From Anodontia alba (Eukaryota > Mollusca > Bivalvia > Lucinida > Lucinidae): DNA of 64,000 nt. The notes beneath the pieces were generated by a model, which saw only the letters and a list, made by a program, of their open reading frames with translations, did not search any database and had not been told where the DNA came from. Below, piece by piece: positions 42,623 through 55,775 of the stretch. The first letter of the stretch is position 1. Every line of letters begins with the position of its first letter. A program made the translations under genes and the position numbers. The DNA is taken from the NCBI GenBank assembly GCA_964016985.1, contig OZ024828.1:74273264-74337263 (forward strand). The letters run 5' to 3'.

Positions 42623-43075
42623 AAAAAGGGCCCTTTTTATGAACCAATGAAACACTAATTTTTGCCCATCTTTGGACCATTTTACTTGGTACTGTGGCAA
42701 ACATGAATTCCAAAAAGTATTTAGGGGTTTTGGGCTGCTGATGGCAGTTTCTCAGTACTTCCCTGAAACAAAAATATATGTGTGCAAGTCTGTTGTAATG
42801 CATAATAGAGGCATATAACAAGCCTTAGGTGAAAAATTGAATCTGATCTTGGCTGAGCCATACAGCTTAAACTGTATTTCTGTGTCAGTTCATTCAGTAC
42901 ATCTATCTCTAAGCATTTTACCTTGTGATCTTCCAGTAACTTTTTCTGTTTTTTCTTTCTGTTTAGCATTACTGATGTCTTTGTTTATAACACTTATTTT
43001 AGATGATACGTACTGCCTGATGCTTTTAGTTTCAACATTCATTTCAATAAAGGGTTTTATTCATGAATTTCATCT
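42623..43075 (-). other. Possible minus-strand exon pair (unconfirmed)
   Basis: A lysine-rich frame (ETKSIRQYVSSKISVINKD, then AKQKEKTEKVTGRSQ) ends at a plausible donor CAAG|GTAAAA near 42921. A plausible acceptor 'atatttttgtttcag' precedes 42764. In the matching phase the next exon terminates almost at once. It could be a gene's 3' end or chance; the left exon border is not clear. Confidence 0.25.
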
Positions 43076-43079
43076 TCTG

Positions 43080-44630
43080 TCAGAGTTCTGTTTTTGGGGT
43101 ACATTGGCAATGTATGTGCTGAGACAGGGTGATTATGGTCAAGGATGAGTTTTGTTACTTCAAATTTTCTCCATTGCTATCATTAATCAAGATTAAAAAA
43201 TGCCTGAGAACAGCTGAACAACCAGTTGCAAGATATTGCTGCATAAGTCTTTTACCCTCACTCTTTATTTTGGGTTTGCCATAATGTTTTTCACATCTTA
43301 ATCCAAGACAAAAGGTGATAATCATTGTTTTATTTTAATTGTAAGTCATTAAGGTAGTTATTATTCTTAAAAGAATTTTGTACATTTGTGTAAGTTATAT
43401 TTCAAAATCAATTCTAAAATAATATTTTACCGGTTGTCAATAGCGAAATCGCTATTGAAAACCGGTTGTCAATAGCCACTTCCATTTTATTATTCATGTT
43501 CTTCCTTATTCGTTGATTAGTTGATTACTGGCAAAAGATTCTCACACGCTGTTACATTATTAGTCAATCTTCTATGTAAACTGTTGACAAACCCCACTGG
43601 TGTACCTCACTGAATATAAATACTTTCAGCTTCTAAAATACTTTACTTCTCTTGTAGCTATGATTATATATATTGTATACTAGAGACAGTCACCTTATTA
43701 AATAATAGTTTGGACACATTGTCGTTCTTCATTAATAATTAGTTATTATCACTGCATCATATATCAGTGTATAATATAGCACACACCTTTGCCTAATATG
43801 CATTTTTAAGTTGACATTTAAACTGAATCAAGTGTACTAAGACTAAGTGCCTTGTAGTTCGCCAGTAGCTGACAACTGCCAATCTTGAAAATGATGTGTT
43901 CTTAAACTGTATTCCTTTTCCATACAAATGTTCATAACCAGTTTTATGAGATTATATTCATACACACAAGCACGGCTTAACAGAGTTGTGGATGAAACAA
44001 CTAGGGGAATGTGGTCTGGAGCGAAACAAATGAAGGGGGAATGGTATTGGGGGCGTGAAAAGACGAAGGGAGAAAATAACTGAGGCAAAATGACCAGGGG
44101 GTGAAACGTCGTTACCGGCTCAAACTACAAATAGAACATGTGGCCAGTGCACACTCACTGCTGTACCACACTCTTTCAGCAACCTGATATTGGTCATCGA
44201 ATAAAATAAAAATATGATGTAACGCAAAAAACTAGTGCAAATCAATACATGTACGAACTTTTGTAGTCCGAAACTACACGCGGGATTTTTGTGACAAAGG
44301 GAACTCCTTTGGTTCACACAATTTTACCTAGTCTTTTATTACCTCAAGTTATGTCTTTTTTGAATTAATCTCGTATTTGTTTAAAATTCTGCATTTTGAA
44401 GATATTTCATGTCACAAAAATCCGTTTTCTTGCTTTTGGCTTTGTCTAAATTATTACGATATATATTTTTTCCATGCGACGTCATCAGGTCTTTTCTCTC
44501 CTTTACACGGGGTTTTACAAACGAGAGTATTTAGAATATTTATCGACAATTATCTCCCTTGGCTTGAAGTTTGTAAATCCCTCCAATAGCGGAGAACCTG
44601 TGTTCATTCAACAACATCAGAATCAGATCA
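43080..44630. other. Unassigned DNA
   Basis: Includes a short palindrome (aatagcgaaatcgctattg, about 43439-43457, flanked by ccggttgtcaatagc repeats) and a SINE-body remnant near 43856-43890 (cgccagtagctgacaactgc). No supported exon. Confidence 0.4.
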
Positions 44631-44639
44631 GAATATTTT

Positions 44640-44935
44640 ACTGGTGATACATCAATAGACATTCGTTCACTAGGGCCAACGATTGCGAAGACTAGCCTCT
44701 AGATCTCACAAGACTTGAAGTGGTGTGAATCTAGCGACAGGGTCCTCAGAACTTTCAGTAGAGGACATTATAGATGCAGGGAGTGCATGATTCCAATCCC
44801 TAATGGTGTCTGGGACGAAACTTTACTTGTAAATGTCAGTTCTAGCATACGGCACTCGAAATGCCACTGGATGCTGATTCCTGCTTAGGGGTTGAAGGTA
44901 GTCACAAGGTATACAAACTCTACCTTTCAGACTGG
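44640..44935 (-). pseudogene. LINE ORF2 C-terminal fragment
   Basis: The minus strand reads RVCIPCDYLQPLSRNQHP, a region FRVPYARTDIYK, a stop, then SFVPDTIRDWNHALP. The pattern '(F)xRTIxxWNxLP' is typical of the end of jockey/CR1/L2-type reverse transcriptases. Decayed, and 5' truncated by the neighbouring fragment. Confidence 0.65.
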
Positions 44936-44949
44936 TTCGTAGAAATACC

Positions 44950-45405
44950 GGAACACACAAAACTTTGATTCGCCCACAATTAGAGTATGCTGCTCCCATT
45001 TGGCATCCATATGTTAAAACTCAGGCTCAGCAGGTAGAGAGGATTCAGAGGACGACTGCCAGGTGGACCTACAGGAGATGGCGGAATGCGAGTAGTGTTG
45101 GTGATATGCTGGACGAACTGGAATGGCCGTCCCTGGAATCCCGCCGGGAGCAGTCCTCTTTAACCTTTTTCTATAAGATCCATTCGGGAATGGTCTACGT
45201 TGATAAAGACAAATACTTGACCCCTGTAACAGAATTGAGACAAACTCGGGCATCTCGTGACTCACAGTATAGAAGACATCAGGCCTATAGTGATGCCCTG
45301 AAGAATTTTTTCTTCTCTAGGACTATTCCACAATGGAATAGTCTCCTTTCCTCACTGGTGTCTGTTCAGACGACAGACGAATTCAAATCCCTTACAAATT
45401 AATTT
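44950..45405 (+). pseudogene. LINE ORF2 C-terminal fragment (intact to stop)
   Basis: About 146 residues in one frame: LIRPQLEYAAPIWHPYVKTQ, VERIQRTTARWTYRR, MLDELEWPSLESRREQSSLT and FSRTIPQWNSLLSSL. This is the thumb/C-terminal tail of a jockey/CR1-like reverse transcriptase. It ends with a normal stop and is followed by its 3' UTR. Severely 5' truncated, as is usual for dead-on-arrival LINE copies. Confidence 0.85.
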
Positions 45406-45566
45406 GTTCAGAGGCATGCCCCTGTCTTCTGATTGTAAATAGTTTTATTGGTCCACCCAGAATTTTTTTTAATGCTAAATTCTAAATTTAGCCACCCACC
45501 CACCTGAGATAATGATCCAAATTGATCGACTCAGTACCAGAAGATAGATAGATAGATAGATAGATA
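45406..45566 (+). repeat. LINE 3' UTR and (GATA)n tail
   Basis: Contains aattctaaatttagcc and a 'cctgagataatgatccaaattgatcgactcagta' region (given as family landmark only), ending in agatagataga... (45542-45566). The same 3' UTR precedes a (GAAA)n tail in the minus-strand copy at 47806-49060. Confidence 0.75.
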
Positions 45567-45661
45567 AACACCGGAACACACTGGTAATTACCGGAACACA
45601 CTCAAAAAAGTATTTTGTTTTTGCTATACACAAGTATTTTTTTTTTTTGTTTTTTTTAGGT

Positions 45662-45682
45662 GGGGGGGGGGGGGGGGGGGGG
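45662..45682. repeat. Poly-G run
   Basis: 21 consecutive G after a T-rich tract. Assembly across it may be unreliable. Confidence 0.9.
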
Positions 45683-45944
45683 TCTTATTTCACCGTTTGT
45701 AACACGTGAACATACTTTATAAACCTTAGCTCAGTTAAGCATAAAATAATTAATACTATTGTATGGCAGTGTGATCCGGTGAATTTTGTCATGACCTTTG
45801 AATAGCAATATAAGTTTACTACCTTTGCACCCTAACTGTTCAAGAATGCTAATCATACTTCCAGTTTCAAAGTTGTAGTTTCCAGTAACAAACCTAGCTG
45901 CACGATTCTGAGCCTTTTCTAATTCTTCCTGGATTACTGTTCTA

Positions 45945-47249
45945 CGAGGTCACTAATAGGCTTTCTTGGTTTTATCCCACTGCACTGCACTTGAATGGTG
46001 TATTGAATACCTAACGACACCCGTTTATTTCGTGCAAATTGCTTTCCAACTGACCGAGTTATTTTAAATTGAAATAGATGTAGTCATATACACTGACCAA
46101 TTTACTTGTTACATTGGAACATGGACCAGAAGACTGAAATTCGTAGCTATATTAAATGCCGCATTAGGCTTAATATAGATTCAAAGCAGATATTTAATGA
46201 ATTGTGTGGTATATATGGACCTCAGACCATTTCAATGCGCACAGTTTTTAGGTGGGTTAAAGACTTTAAAACTGGGAAATTTTCTGTTGAAGATGATACC
46301 CATCCTGGAAGGCCTAAAACTTCTGTTACCAAGGCTAACTTAGCTGCTGTAAAGATTGTGGTCGAACCGGATGCGCGATTGTCTATCAAAGATATAGCTA
46401 GTTGTACTGGCATATCAGAAGGCAGTGTGCAAACAATTCTGAAAAAGCGTTTGGACCTGAGAAAGGTTTGCGCTAGGTGGGTACCTCATTTGCTCACTGA
46501 GGAACAAAAGACACAACGCCTTAAATGTGCCCGGGAACTTTTGAAAACGTACAAAGGCTGTAATACTCGGGTTATCTCTAACTTGCTAACAGGTGATGGC
46601 ACCTGGGTGCACATGTTTGAGCCACAAAGAAGGGCTGATAATAAGCAATGGAAACGAAAGGATAAAAACGCCTATGTATTGCCAAGAGAACCATAAGTTC
46701 GAAAAAGATGTTGTATGCAATTTTCTTTAATTCAAGTGGACCAGTCGTGCAAGTGCCTTGTCCATCTGGTCATACAGTCACTGGCCGATTCTACAAGAAT
46801 TCTGTACTGAAGAAAGTGAAAGAATTTTACAATAAGAAACGACCAAGCAAATGATGGCCAGGAGTCCACCTTTTACATGACAATGCCCCCTCTCATGTGT
46901 GATGTTGTTAAGTCTTTTTTGGCTTCTGAGAAGGTGAAAGTTTTAAACCATCCACCTTATTCACCTGACCTGAATCCCTGTGACTTCTTTTTATTTCCAA
47001 GGCTTAAGAAAATGCTTTCTGGAAATAAGTATACTTCTAGAAGTTCTCTTGGCAGAGCTATTTATCAGTGTTTCCAACAGATACCAAAAGAAGACTATTT
47101 ATCTGCTTTTCGCGACTGGGTAAAAAGGTTACAAAAATATGTTTCAGTAAAAGGGGAATACTTTGAAGGTTTGTATTAAAAATATGTTTGATAAAACGTA
47201 GCACTGAAGTAATCCGAACCCAGTGACAAAACTTTTTGCGGGACCCTCG
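45945..47249 (+). mobile_element. Second mariner-like element (DD34D), decayed, nested in LINE
   Basis: Bounded by TA at 45943-45944 and 47250-47251. Ends begin cgaggtcac and cgagggtcc, so TIR similarity is weak. The boundaries are fixed independently by the continuity of the host LINE reading frame. Length 1305 bp. Confidence 0.85.
46121..47179 (+). pseudogene. Decayed mariner transposase
   Basis: ATG at 46121 (MDQKTEIRSYIKCRIRLN). The HTH region includes FNELCGIYGPQTISMRTVFRW and IKDIASCTGISEGSVQTIL, then ARWVPHLLTEEQKTQR. D1 is in TGDGTWVHMFEP (Glu after the Asp replaced by Gly). After a stop and frameshift near 46696 the sequence resumes with KKMLYAIFFNSSGP, an in-frame TGA near 46855, D2 in LLHDNAPSH, another shift near 46900, and D3 in YSPDLNPCDFFLFP (34-residue spacing). 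At least two frameshifts and one stop make it inactive. Confidence 0.9.
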
Positions 47250-47805
47250 TATGTGGATCCCAAACAGGACTATATCATACTCCAGGATTGGTCGCACCAA
47301 CCCCTTGTATGCCATTTCCTTAACATCTTAATTAGGGGCATGACAATAGGTTACGTCTTAAGAAACCAAGAGTTCTGTTTGCTTCTGTGCAAACATTGCT
47401 TACATGAGTATTCCATTTCAAATCCTTAGGAACTGTCATACCAAGATATTTAATATTATCCACATTTTCGAGGACTGTTCCTTCTAAGGAGTAAACTGCA
47501 TTGATCATTTTTTTATCCGCTTCCTTAATTTTGTTAGCTGCATGTTACATTACATTACAGTTGATCAATATCCTTTTGGAGTTTCGATGTGTCTTTAACA
47601 GCAGCACCCATCGTTAATTAACAACCAAATTAAAGCAGGTTATAGTTCGCTGAGTTTGTTTTACATTATGTTTATTTTGCTAGGTTTCGTGTTTGTTTTT
47701 TTTCGATTTTGATATGCTTTTCTTCCATGTATTAATTATTTTACAGATTATAAGCCCGGTTATAGACCTAAGCTACTGAATTTAGATTCTATTAAACTGT
47801 TCAAA

Positions 47806-49060
47806 TATTATTCTTTCTTTCTTTCTTTCGTTACTGAGACCGATCAGTTCTGATTATTACCTCAGGCGGGATGTGTATGGCTAAATTTAGAATTTTGTCA
47901 AAGAAAAAAAAAGTAATCATTAATTGGATGGGCCATGAAAACTATTTACAAGAAGCAAGACAGAGGCATGCTAAAACACAGACTTCTGCATAAATACTCT
48001 AAACAAGAGCCATAAGCTCCGCTGCAGTTGGAGCACCAACCGCAGGAGAAGGGGGACTGTTTAAATATCGTATAGTTCTGGGGAAAACGAATTTTTCAGG
48101 GTATCATTTTGTAGAAGGTATGTATACAATATTATATTCTACAATATTGTGAATCGTGAGTCTGAGATGCCCTAGTTTTTCTCAAACCGGATGCGGGGTG
48201 GGGGAGCGGGGTGTCAAGCATTTCTCCTTATCAATATACACACATACCGGAGTGTATCTTGTGAAAGAAGGTTAAGGAGGACTGCTCCCGACGGGTCTTC
48301 ATGGAATGCCACTTCGATTCACTGAGCATATCGCCCACACTACTTGTGTTTCATCATCTTCTGCAGATCCACCTGCCAGGCGTCCTCTGCAACTTCTCTA
48401 TTTGCTGCGTCTGAGTTTTAAGACATAGCTGCCAAATAGGGGATGCATAAAAAACTCGAGATCGTAATGTGTTGTATGTAGCTTCCTTTGTTTGCCTTGG
48501 TGCAAATGCCAGATTGTACCGAAGAAAACTAAAGTCCAAGTTGCCTTTGCAGTGACCTGAGATATATGTTGACCCAAAACTAGATTATCAATGATGCTGA
48601 GTCCAAGGTATTTGGCGGACTGAACTTGTTCCAATATTTGTTCACGGAGGGTATGTCGAATGCTATTTGCTTGTCATGGAGGTGCCGAGTCACCTGCTTT
48701 GAGTAACATTTGGCAACATTAAATTTCAAATGCCAATCGGTCTTCCATTTTGCTTAGCTGTTTAGGTCCTCCTGTAGAATTTCAGTCAACAGTGGATCGG
48801 ATATTCCTATACAACACACAATCATCAGCAAAAAAGACGAACAGAAGACCTGGTATTGTGCGAAAGATCAATAATAATAATATTAATAATAATAATAATA
48901 ATGATCGACTAAAGGACCAAACCTTCAGGGACACCAGACAGGACTGAGACTGGATCTGAGGCTTGGCCATCTACTACTGCTTGTGGGTGGATCCTTTGAT
49001 CCCATAAAAATCTAATTTGTAAAGTAGCAGTCTGTGTGGTACCTTGTCAAATATTAAATA
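47806..49060 (-). pseudogene. LINE fragment with RT catalytic box, (GAAA)n 3' tail
   Basis: Minus-strand landmarks in order: FFADDCVLYRN (RT YADD-type box, about 48804-48838), VQSAKYLGLSIIDNL, an LRSRVFYASPIWQL region, and QIEKLQRTPGRWICRR. A 3' UTR follows with ctaaatttagcc and a (TTTC)n plus-strand tail at about 47806-47830. Several frameshifts. An (ATT)n tract at 48869-48901 lies inside. Same family as 44950-45566. Confidence 0.8.
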
Positions 49061-49199
49061 CCTCGTATTTTCCTGCTGCTTTACCTTTTGTTATCTTTTG
49101 TTAACTGGGAATCTTCTTGAGCCATAATGGCTTATCATTCCCCTCGACGTCATTCAAATTGGTGTCATCGGTTCTGGTTGATTGTGAGTCTTGGATGAA

Positions 49200-49640
49200 T
49201 TAGTAGATAATTGACATATCGTACCTTTTGTTGAGCCACAGCTTATTTAATTTAATTTTGAATTTTAGTATATATTTTTTTTTTAGTTTACTACTTCTGA
49301 CGGTACTGGGATATTTCTCAATGCAAAGGAGTGAAAGTCTGATGGATTTATTTGCTCGTGGTTTATTCAATTTTAAGTTATGTCCTCTCAACTGGGTTGA
49401 ATGAAAAGCATGTAAACTCATGTCAAAGCCATCAATATTATAGATGATTTTGAATACTTGAATAATGTCAATTCCTTCTGGAGTCTTATGTAATTAATAA
49501 GATGTGCTCTATATGATAATCCTCGCAGCTTTGGCACTATCATTGTAGCCCGTCGTTGAGCATTTTCTAAAATGTGCTTGTACCTTTTCGTTGTAAGGTA
49601 AAATATCAAACTTCCATATTTTTCTTAATTTTATGCATTT
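49200..49640 (-). pseudogene. LINE ORF2 C-terminal fragment, different family
   Basis: KYGSLIFYLTTKRYKHILEN, AQRRATMIVPKLRGLSYRAH, a decayed middle, then LHAFHSTQLRGHNLKLNKPR and KLKKKYILKFKIKLNKLWLN. This is the C-terminal tail of a non-LTR retrotransposon RT. Two frames are needed, so it is degraded. Confidence 0.75.
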
Positions 49641-49799
49641 GTTACTCAGTAGTCGGTTCAAAGCTTACTAGAGTTTATGTTGTACGTTATACTCTTGCGG
49701 ACTTAAAATAAAACTTCACTGAATCGTTGCTACGTATATCCGTGAACACTAATTCACAACTGCAACGCTTAGTATTAACGGGTAACAATAAGTGTTTGT

Positions 49800-50095
49800 A
49801 TTGAGTGTGTGAAATTGGCTTGGCATTCGCAACTTGGAATATCGATTTTGCCCAACCATAACGAGTGTGTTGGCTTGGGATTCGCAGCTTGGAATATCGA
49901 TTTTGCCCAACTATAACCGTTACTTTACTATACTTTACTACTACGGAATAAATCGAATACCAAACTCCATACTTCAAACTCAAAGCTAGCTTCATACACT
50001 TAACCATAACCGTTACTTTACTATACTTTACTACTACGGAATAAATCGAATTCGAACTCCATACTTCAAACTCCAAGCCAACTTCATACACTTGT
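49800..50095. repeat. Short tandem duplications
   Basis: 'cataaccgttactttactat..ctactacggaataaatcga..ccatacttcaaactc..cttcatacactt' occurs twice (about 49911-50003 and 50005-50095). 'gcttggcattcgcaacttgg'-type sequence also occurs twice (49818 and 49872). Confidence 0.75.
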
Positions 50096-50099
50096 TTGT

Positions 50100-51050
50100 G
50101 TTGTCAATATATTATGCAATTCCAACACAAAGTGTTAACTGTCTTTTTCGGTCTTCATTGTTTCGCTTCATGATTTATCAAGTTCCTTTATCATAAGAAA
50201 GTATTCCTAGAAGAACCGTAGACATCCATGATGATAGTGCATTGTGATAATATGGCTGACCAAATAACCAAGTTATATAATATGTGTGTAATTCTACAGT
50301 CACCTTGCAGACTATCTGATCGATGTCCATTATACATGTACATGCTGTAATAGTTTTGAATGAGATTTATATAGACATAATTATAAACTCTGTCAAAGTG
50401 GTCTGCATTTTATGCCTACTACGGGGATAGTGCAATATTTCTTCCTGAACTTTGTTCAAGTGAGGTAAAAGAGTTGTAGGAATAAAGTTTTGTCGTGATG
50501 CTTGCAATAGGGAAGCTTTGTGCCAGTAGAGCCACAGTAAAATTGGAATACAATACTTATGCTTTAGGATAAAAGTCAAAATTGCCTTTGCAACCTTCAG
50601 TCAATACATAATGTTATGCGGTTACAGTATCGAAACCACTGGACCGGGAATCATACTCGTATATGCCATATAGAACTTGACCTACATTTACATAATGTCA
50701 TACTGCCTGGTTTACTGTTTTTCGTAGAAACTTGCATAAAACAAAAGCCAAATCCCTGATAATGGCGTCCTAGTCTTAATCTTCAGCCAAAGTCTGGGCC
50801 GTACATTCAAGAATTAGGAGTTTAGGAATGAAAGTAGACTCCCAAAGGTACCCATGTCCCAGGTATGAATGCTGTGACACTTGTTAGTGATTGTCAAGAT
50901 TACTTTCATATCTCACAGGCGTAACCACGGCAAGCGAAATGCGCAAAAAGTACTCGTACAATGTTTTCAAATCAAAGTTTTTAAACTTTAAACATAGGTT
51001 TAAACTTCACACCGAGGTTTCAAGCCTTCATTTCTGCTTTTAATTGTAGG
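50100..51050. other. Unassigned DNA with possible LINE remnant
   Basis: The minus-strand frame at 50367-50579 (HLNKVQEEILHYPRSR) is faintly LINE-like but could not be placed. Nothing else was recognised. Confidence 0.3.
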
Positions 51051-51059
51051 TTTGGGGAC

Positions 51060-51275
51060 TAACGAGGCCTTCCCGGGGGGATGCATGTCCCTTGTTCCCC
51101 TGAAATAAACAAACATGTTCCTTTGTTCCCACGAATCAAAATTTTGATTTTTTATGTTCCCTGTTCCCCAAAATTGCCTTGGTTCCCATGCTTCCTTCAA
51201 TTTTAGACTTTTGTTCCCTTGTTCCCCCGGAATAAATGGCCTTTTTTTCACCTGTTCCCCCAAGGGTACTATCAC
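51060..51275. repeat. GGGAACA-rich interspersed repeat, copy 2 (inverted)
   Basis: Phrases ttgttcccctgaaataaa, gttccctgttccccaaaat and ttttagacttttgttccctt mirror those at 28440-28660. Confidence 0.6.
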
Positions 51276-51419
51276 ATCACTTCCTACGCATCTATATCTG
51301 TATGTATATCATCCATCACCCTCTTGCGAGCACTTAAAGTCTTGGCTTTCTAAAGACATGTTCTATTTATCTTCTTAAAAAACCCGATAACATTTGACCA
51401 TTATGTCACTGTTGTGCGG

Positions 51420-52499
<1,080 letters not shown>

Positions 52500-52500
<1 letters not shown>

Positions 52501-53725
52501 AAACATATTTTTATTTGTATAACTGACATGTACAAAATTACAAACATGGTAATAATACAAATACAATAACAACAGAAACATACAAATGGGACTCAGAAGA
52601 AAGTCTTGCTCCCTATGAAGAGACTTAATAAAACCGTGTCTCCGATTTCGTTCTATTGTTCTTTGGTGTGTTCTTTGTTTCCAAAGGCAACCTTTTAGAT
52701 TTTTTATTTAACTTCACTGCAGCTGGTGTTAAGTGCCGTGTGGCGGCCGTAAATCGTCTCCCCGTACTTCACGTACCATAGTGCAGATTATATTTTCATT
52801 TCCTTTGGGATCTTTGAGCCTATTCTGTTTACTTAGAAAATTGAATACGCTTAAGCCAGTGCTTGGGGGTTTATGCAGCCTCGCGAACTGCATTGCTGCA
52901 GATGAACAAACTTAATAAAACCGAGTCTTCGATGTTCGTTCTTTTTGTGTGTCCCTTGTTTCCAAAGGCAACCTTTTATATTTTTTATGTAAGTCTGTAT
53001 CCAATTTTGACAAGAAAACATCTTATTGGCACATTTCTAACTGATATGGAATATTAAAAAAAAGAAGAAAAAACGTGAATACTACATTATATATTATTAA
53101 TAACATCTGTATAATTATTTCTTTCTCCCGTATTTAATAAGAATTAAAATGCATTTTCAGCAAGTATTAATCATAGACAATAGGCATTGCTTAAAACATT
53201 GCGACAGTGGTATCATGGTACCATAGCCGAAGGCTCCCCGGGAATGGAATAGCTATATGTGCTATGGTTCAACTAAAACAAGCCATTGGGAGACAATTAT
53301 CATAATAAACTGTCAGACTGTGTTTTAAGACTAGAAAAGAAATATATATATATATGTTTGAAAAAAATGTCGTCTGTTGAGTTGTTTACCCGACATGCAA
53401 AGCGTCAAATGGTTTCACACAACGTTTTCTGTCTTACAAAATATTCACATTATGCAGTTATGTTATGTAATGAACTGAAACATTTACGTAATAAGCTGTT
53501 GTAACTTAAGATCATTTGAATTTTTTGCTATAACATGAAAATGCAAAATTTTTAGATTCAGTTATTTTTATTGGGTGAGTCAAAAGGGCCCCTTTTCTCA
53601 GACATTCGTCTATATAGTGCAAGCGCAACAATCACACATCATGTTTGTTTCTCAACCTTTACCACTCTCTGGGCTAATCAGCTGACAACAAACTGACGAT
53701 ATTTTTCTTAATTTTCTCAGAAAAT
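52500..53725. other. Unassigned DNA with a short direct repeat
   Basis: 'aataaaaccg(t/a)gtct(c/t)cgat.ttcgttct..tgtg(t)...ttccaaaggcaaccttttata' appears twice (about 52627-52705 and 52914-52985). No gene. Confidence 0.45.
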
Positions 53726-53727
53726 AA

Positions 53728-53815
53728 ATTTTGACATTTCATGCAAATTACCGAGGAGACAATTTACATGAACTGTCAAAATCTATTTTCTGGAAAATTA
53801 AGAAAACATTTCAGT
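53728..53815. repeat. Hairpin element family P3
   Basis: cagaaaataaattttgacat pairs with gtcaaaatctattttctgg; centre tgcaaattaccgaggagacaatttaca. Confidence 0.75.
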
Positions 53816-54123
53816 GTCGTCAGCTGAAATTTTTTAACCCACCATGCTAAGCTTTATGCAGGATAGCATGCATGCATAACAGGGGTCTTCCGGAAATTAA
53901 TCTTTTCAGGCAAACTGAAATTCACCGGAATTCACATCAGATTATCATTTTACTCAGCCATAGCAGAAAGTAGAAACCTTTTTTTTTATAAGTCGGCGGT
54001 CGTTTTCCTGAAAAACTTTCACCCGGGCCATATTTTTCATAAATCCAGTACTTAAAAGTATATTGTGAAAAACCAATTTTGAAAAGATAAAACACCGAAT
54101 TGAGCTATAACAATTTCATCTTG

Positions 54124-54182
54124 GCGGGCACACAACGTTGAAACAACGTCGATTCAACGTTGATTCAACGTTATGACGTTAA
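54124..54182. repeat. ACGTT-rich inverted motif
   Basis: aacgttgaaacaacgtcgat followed by tcaacgttgattcaacgtta. The same start recurs at 63935-64000. Probably the terminus of a MITE-type repeat. Confidence 0.5.
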
Positions 54183-54244
54183 CTTCTTACCACACTTTTA
54201 AAATTCAAACCAGGCCGTTTTATTACCTTTATTAAAAAAAACTG

Positions 54245-54330
54245 CTGAATGAATGGCAAACAGTGTAGCCCCTGATGAGACACCGCGTTCGGTGGCGTCT
54301 GAACTGGATCTACACTGTTTACCCTGGTTT
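54245..54330. repeat. P2-type hairpin with GC-rich core
   Basis: gcaaacagtgtagcccctga / aactggatctacactgttta arms; core gacaccgcgttcggtggcgtc. Confidence 0.7.
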
Positions 54331-54429
54331 GTCTGTCCGAATTCTTCGTGCAAATATACGTGTTCGACATAATTACCGCACATACCACTTTAAACGCAGT
54401 CAAGCGATTTCGTAGTCTTTGTAATCTTC

Positions 54430-54560
54430 AGGTTACAGCCCATTTATTTGCATCTACTTTATAAAAGCATATGTTGTGGGTACTAATTTGAATTGCCTCG
54501 ACAAGTCGATGCAATTCAAATGAGTACCCACAACATATGCTTTTATAAATCAGAAACGAA
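54430..54560. repeat. Hairpin element, P1 subfamily b
   Basis: gtgggtactaatttgaattg pairs with caattcaaatgagtacccac; core cctcgacaagtcgatg. Outer arms ataaaagcatatgttg / acatatgcttttataaa. Confidence 0.82.
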
Positions 54561-54662
54561 CATCGCGTAAGCATAGTAAACAATCCTCTCATGAAGTCCT
54601 CTGCTAATCTTTCTTTTAAGTGTGCCCTTATAAGGTGCATATTTTACTAAAAGGTTTTCCCA

Positions 54663-54666
<4 letters not shown>

Positions 54667-54749
<83 letters not shown>
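54667..54749. repeat. (TA)n microsatellite
   Basis: About 41 TA repeats, then an A/C-rich tract. Confidence 0.95.
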
Positions 54750-54754
<5 letters not shown>

Positions 54755-55179
54755 AACAAAAAACAACAACAAAAAACCTAAGCTTACCGTGCGGTAATTA
54801 GATATAATACGGTATTTGTATTCGCAGTTCTTACAAAACAATGACTGGATACCACAAAAAATGTATCTTTGTGCAGGCTTGTTTGGCTTTGCTCTGTTTG
54901 CTTGGGTAGCGAAGGGCCTTTTTCTTTTGGTATAACTAGAAGGTATTCAACATTGAGCAATGTTACAGAACGTTGGTTCGACAGCGTTGAGTCACTACAT
55001 ACAGTGAGGTTGAGCCAATGTTGCGTAAAGCTGGGACAATGACTTTTATCCTTAAACGTGGCAGTCGGAACCGGATGTGCATGGAACGGTTCAGGATTTA
55101 TTTGACTTAAATATAGTTCTGTGCCTATCCCGGACAAGGTTTTTTTTTTTTTTTAAGATAATGATTAATCATATTTTTA

Positions 55180-55395
55180 CGTCAGAAAACGTACCTTCGG
55201 ACATGTACGCCCAGCGAAGATTCAGATCAGCCTGCGTAGTCTGAATAGAATCTTCATTGGGCGCATTTTGGATAGCCAAGGATGCAAAATTTCTTCATGC
55301 GGATAGCAAAAACTTTAATCAGACTGCGCGGATACGCAGACTGATTTAAGTCGTCGTTGGGCGCACATATCAGAGGTACGTTTTCTCATGTTGCG
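55180..55395. mobile_element. MITE family M1, copy 2
   Basis: gaaaacgtaccttcggacat at the left, atcagaggtacgttttctca at the right; mirrored cagatcagcctgcg / cgcagactgattt blocks within. Confidence 0.75.
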
Positions 55396-55439
55396 GCTCA
55401 TGTGTATCCTGTATAACTCTAGATAATAGTAGCTGCTAG

Positions 55440-55775
55440 ATATACAATTTACTTACTTCTCCACGAAAATGTACGAGTCGCTCCAAGCGAAAATGAGTCT
55501 TCGCGCATGCGCAAAATACACAGATTCAGATTCATTCCACACATGTGCATAGTCTCGTCCAGGTATTTGCTCTCTATTGATACATTCTATAGTGTCCAAT
55601 GAATCTGTTAGCGGACATTGAAGGCCCGGATCAGACTGCGCGGATGGGCCTTTGCTGTCGCATATGACCGTATGGGCGCGGCCCATACGTAGTACGCACT
55701 ACAATTGCCTCAGTGAGACTATTCTAACGAGTTTCCCAGCATATGTTTTCGTGGAAAATTAAGAAAACGATCAGT
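55440..55775. repeat. P1-like element interrupted by another repeat
   Basis: Outer arms 'acttctccacgaaaatgta' and 'gcatatgttttcgtggaaaa' are P1-like. Between them, 55465-55705 matches, inverted, the repeat at 8990-9300. Confidence 0.5.

Larger units (their letters stand above)
45690..47600 (-). pseudogene. LINE reverse transcriptase fragment split by a mariner
   Basis: The right part (47252-47600) encodes ENVDNIKYLGMTVPKDLKWN, LGFLRRNL and KGLVRPILEY, then SPVWDPH after a one-base shift. The left part (45690-45942) continues with VIQEELEKAQNRAARFVTG and then decays. Removing 45945-47249 plus one TA joins the two parts in frame at WDPH/RTVIQEE. Family: jockey/CR1-like, distinct from the GATA-tailed family. 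Confidence 0.85.
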
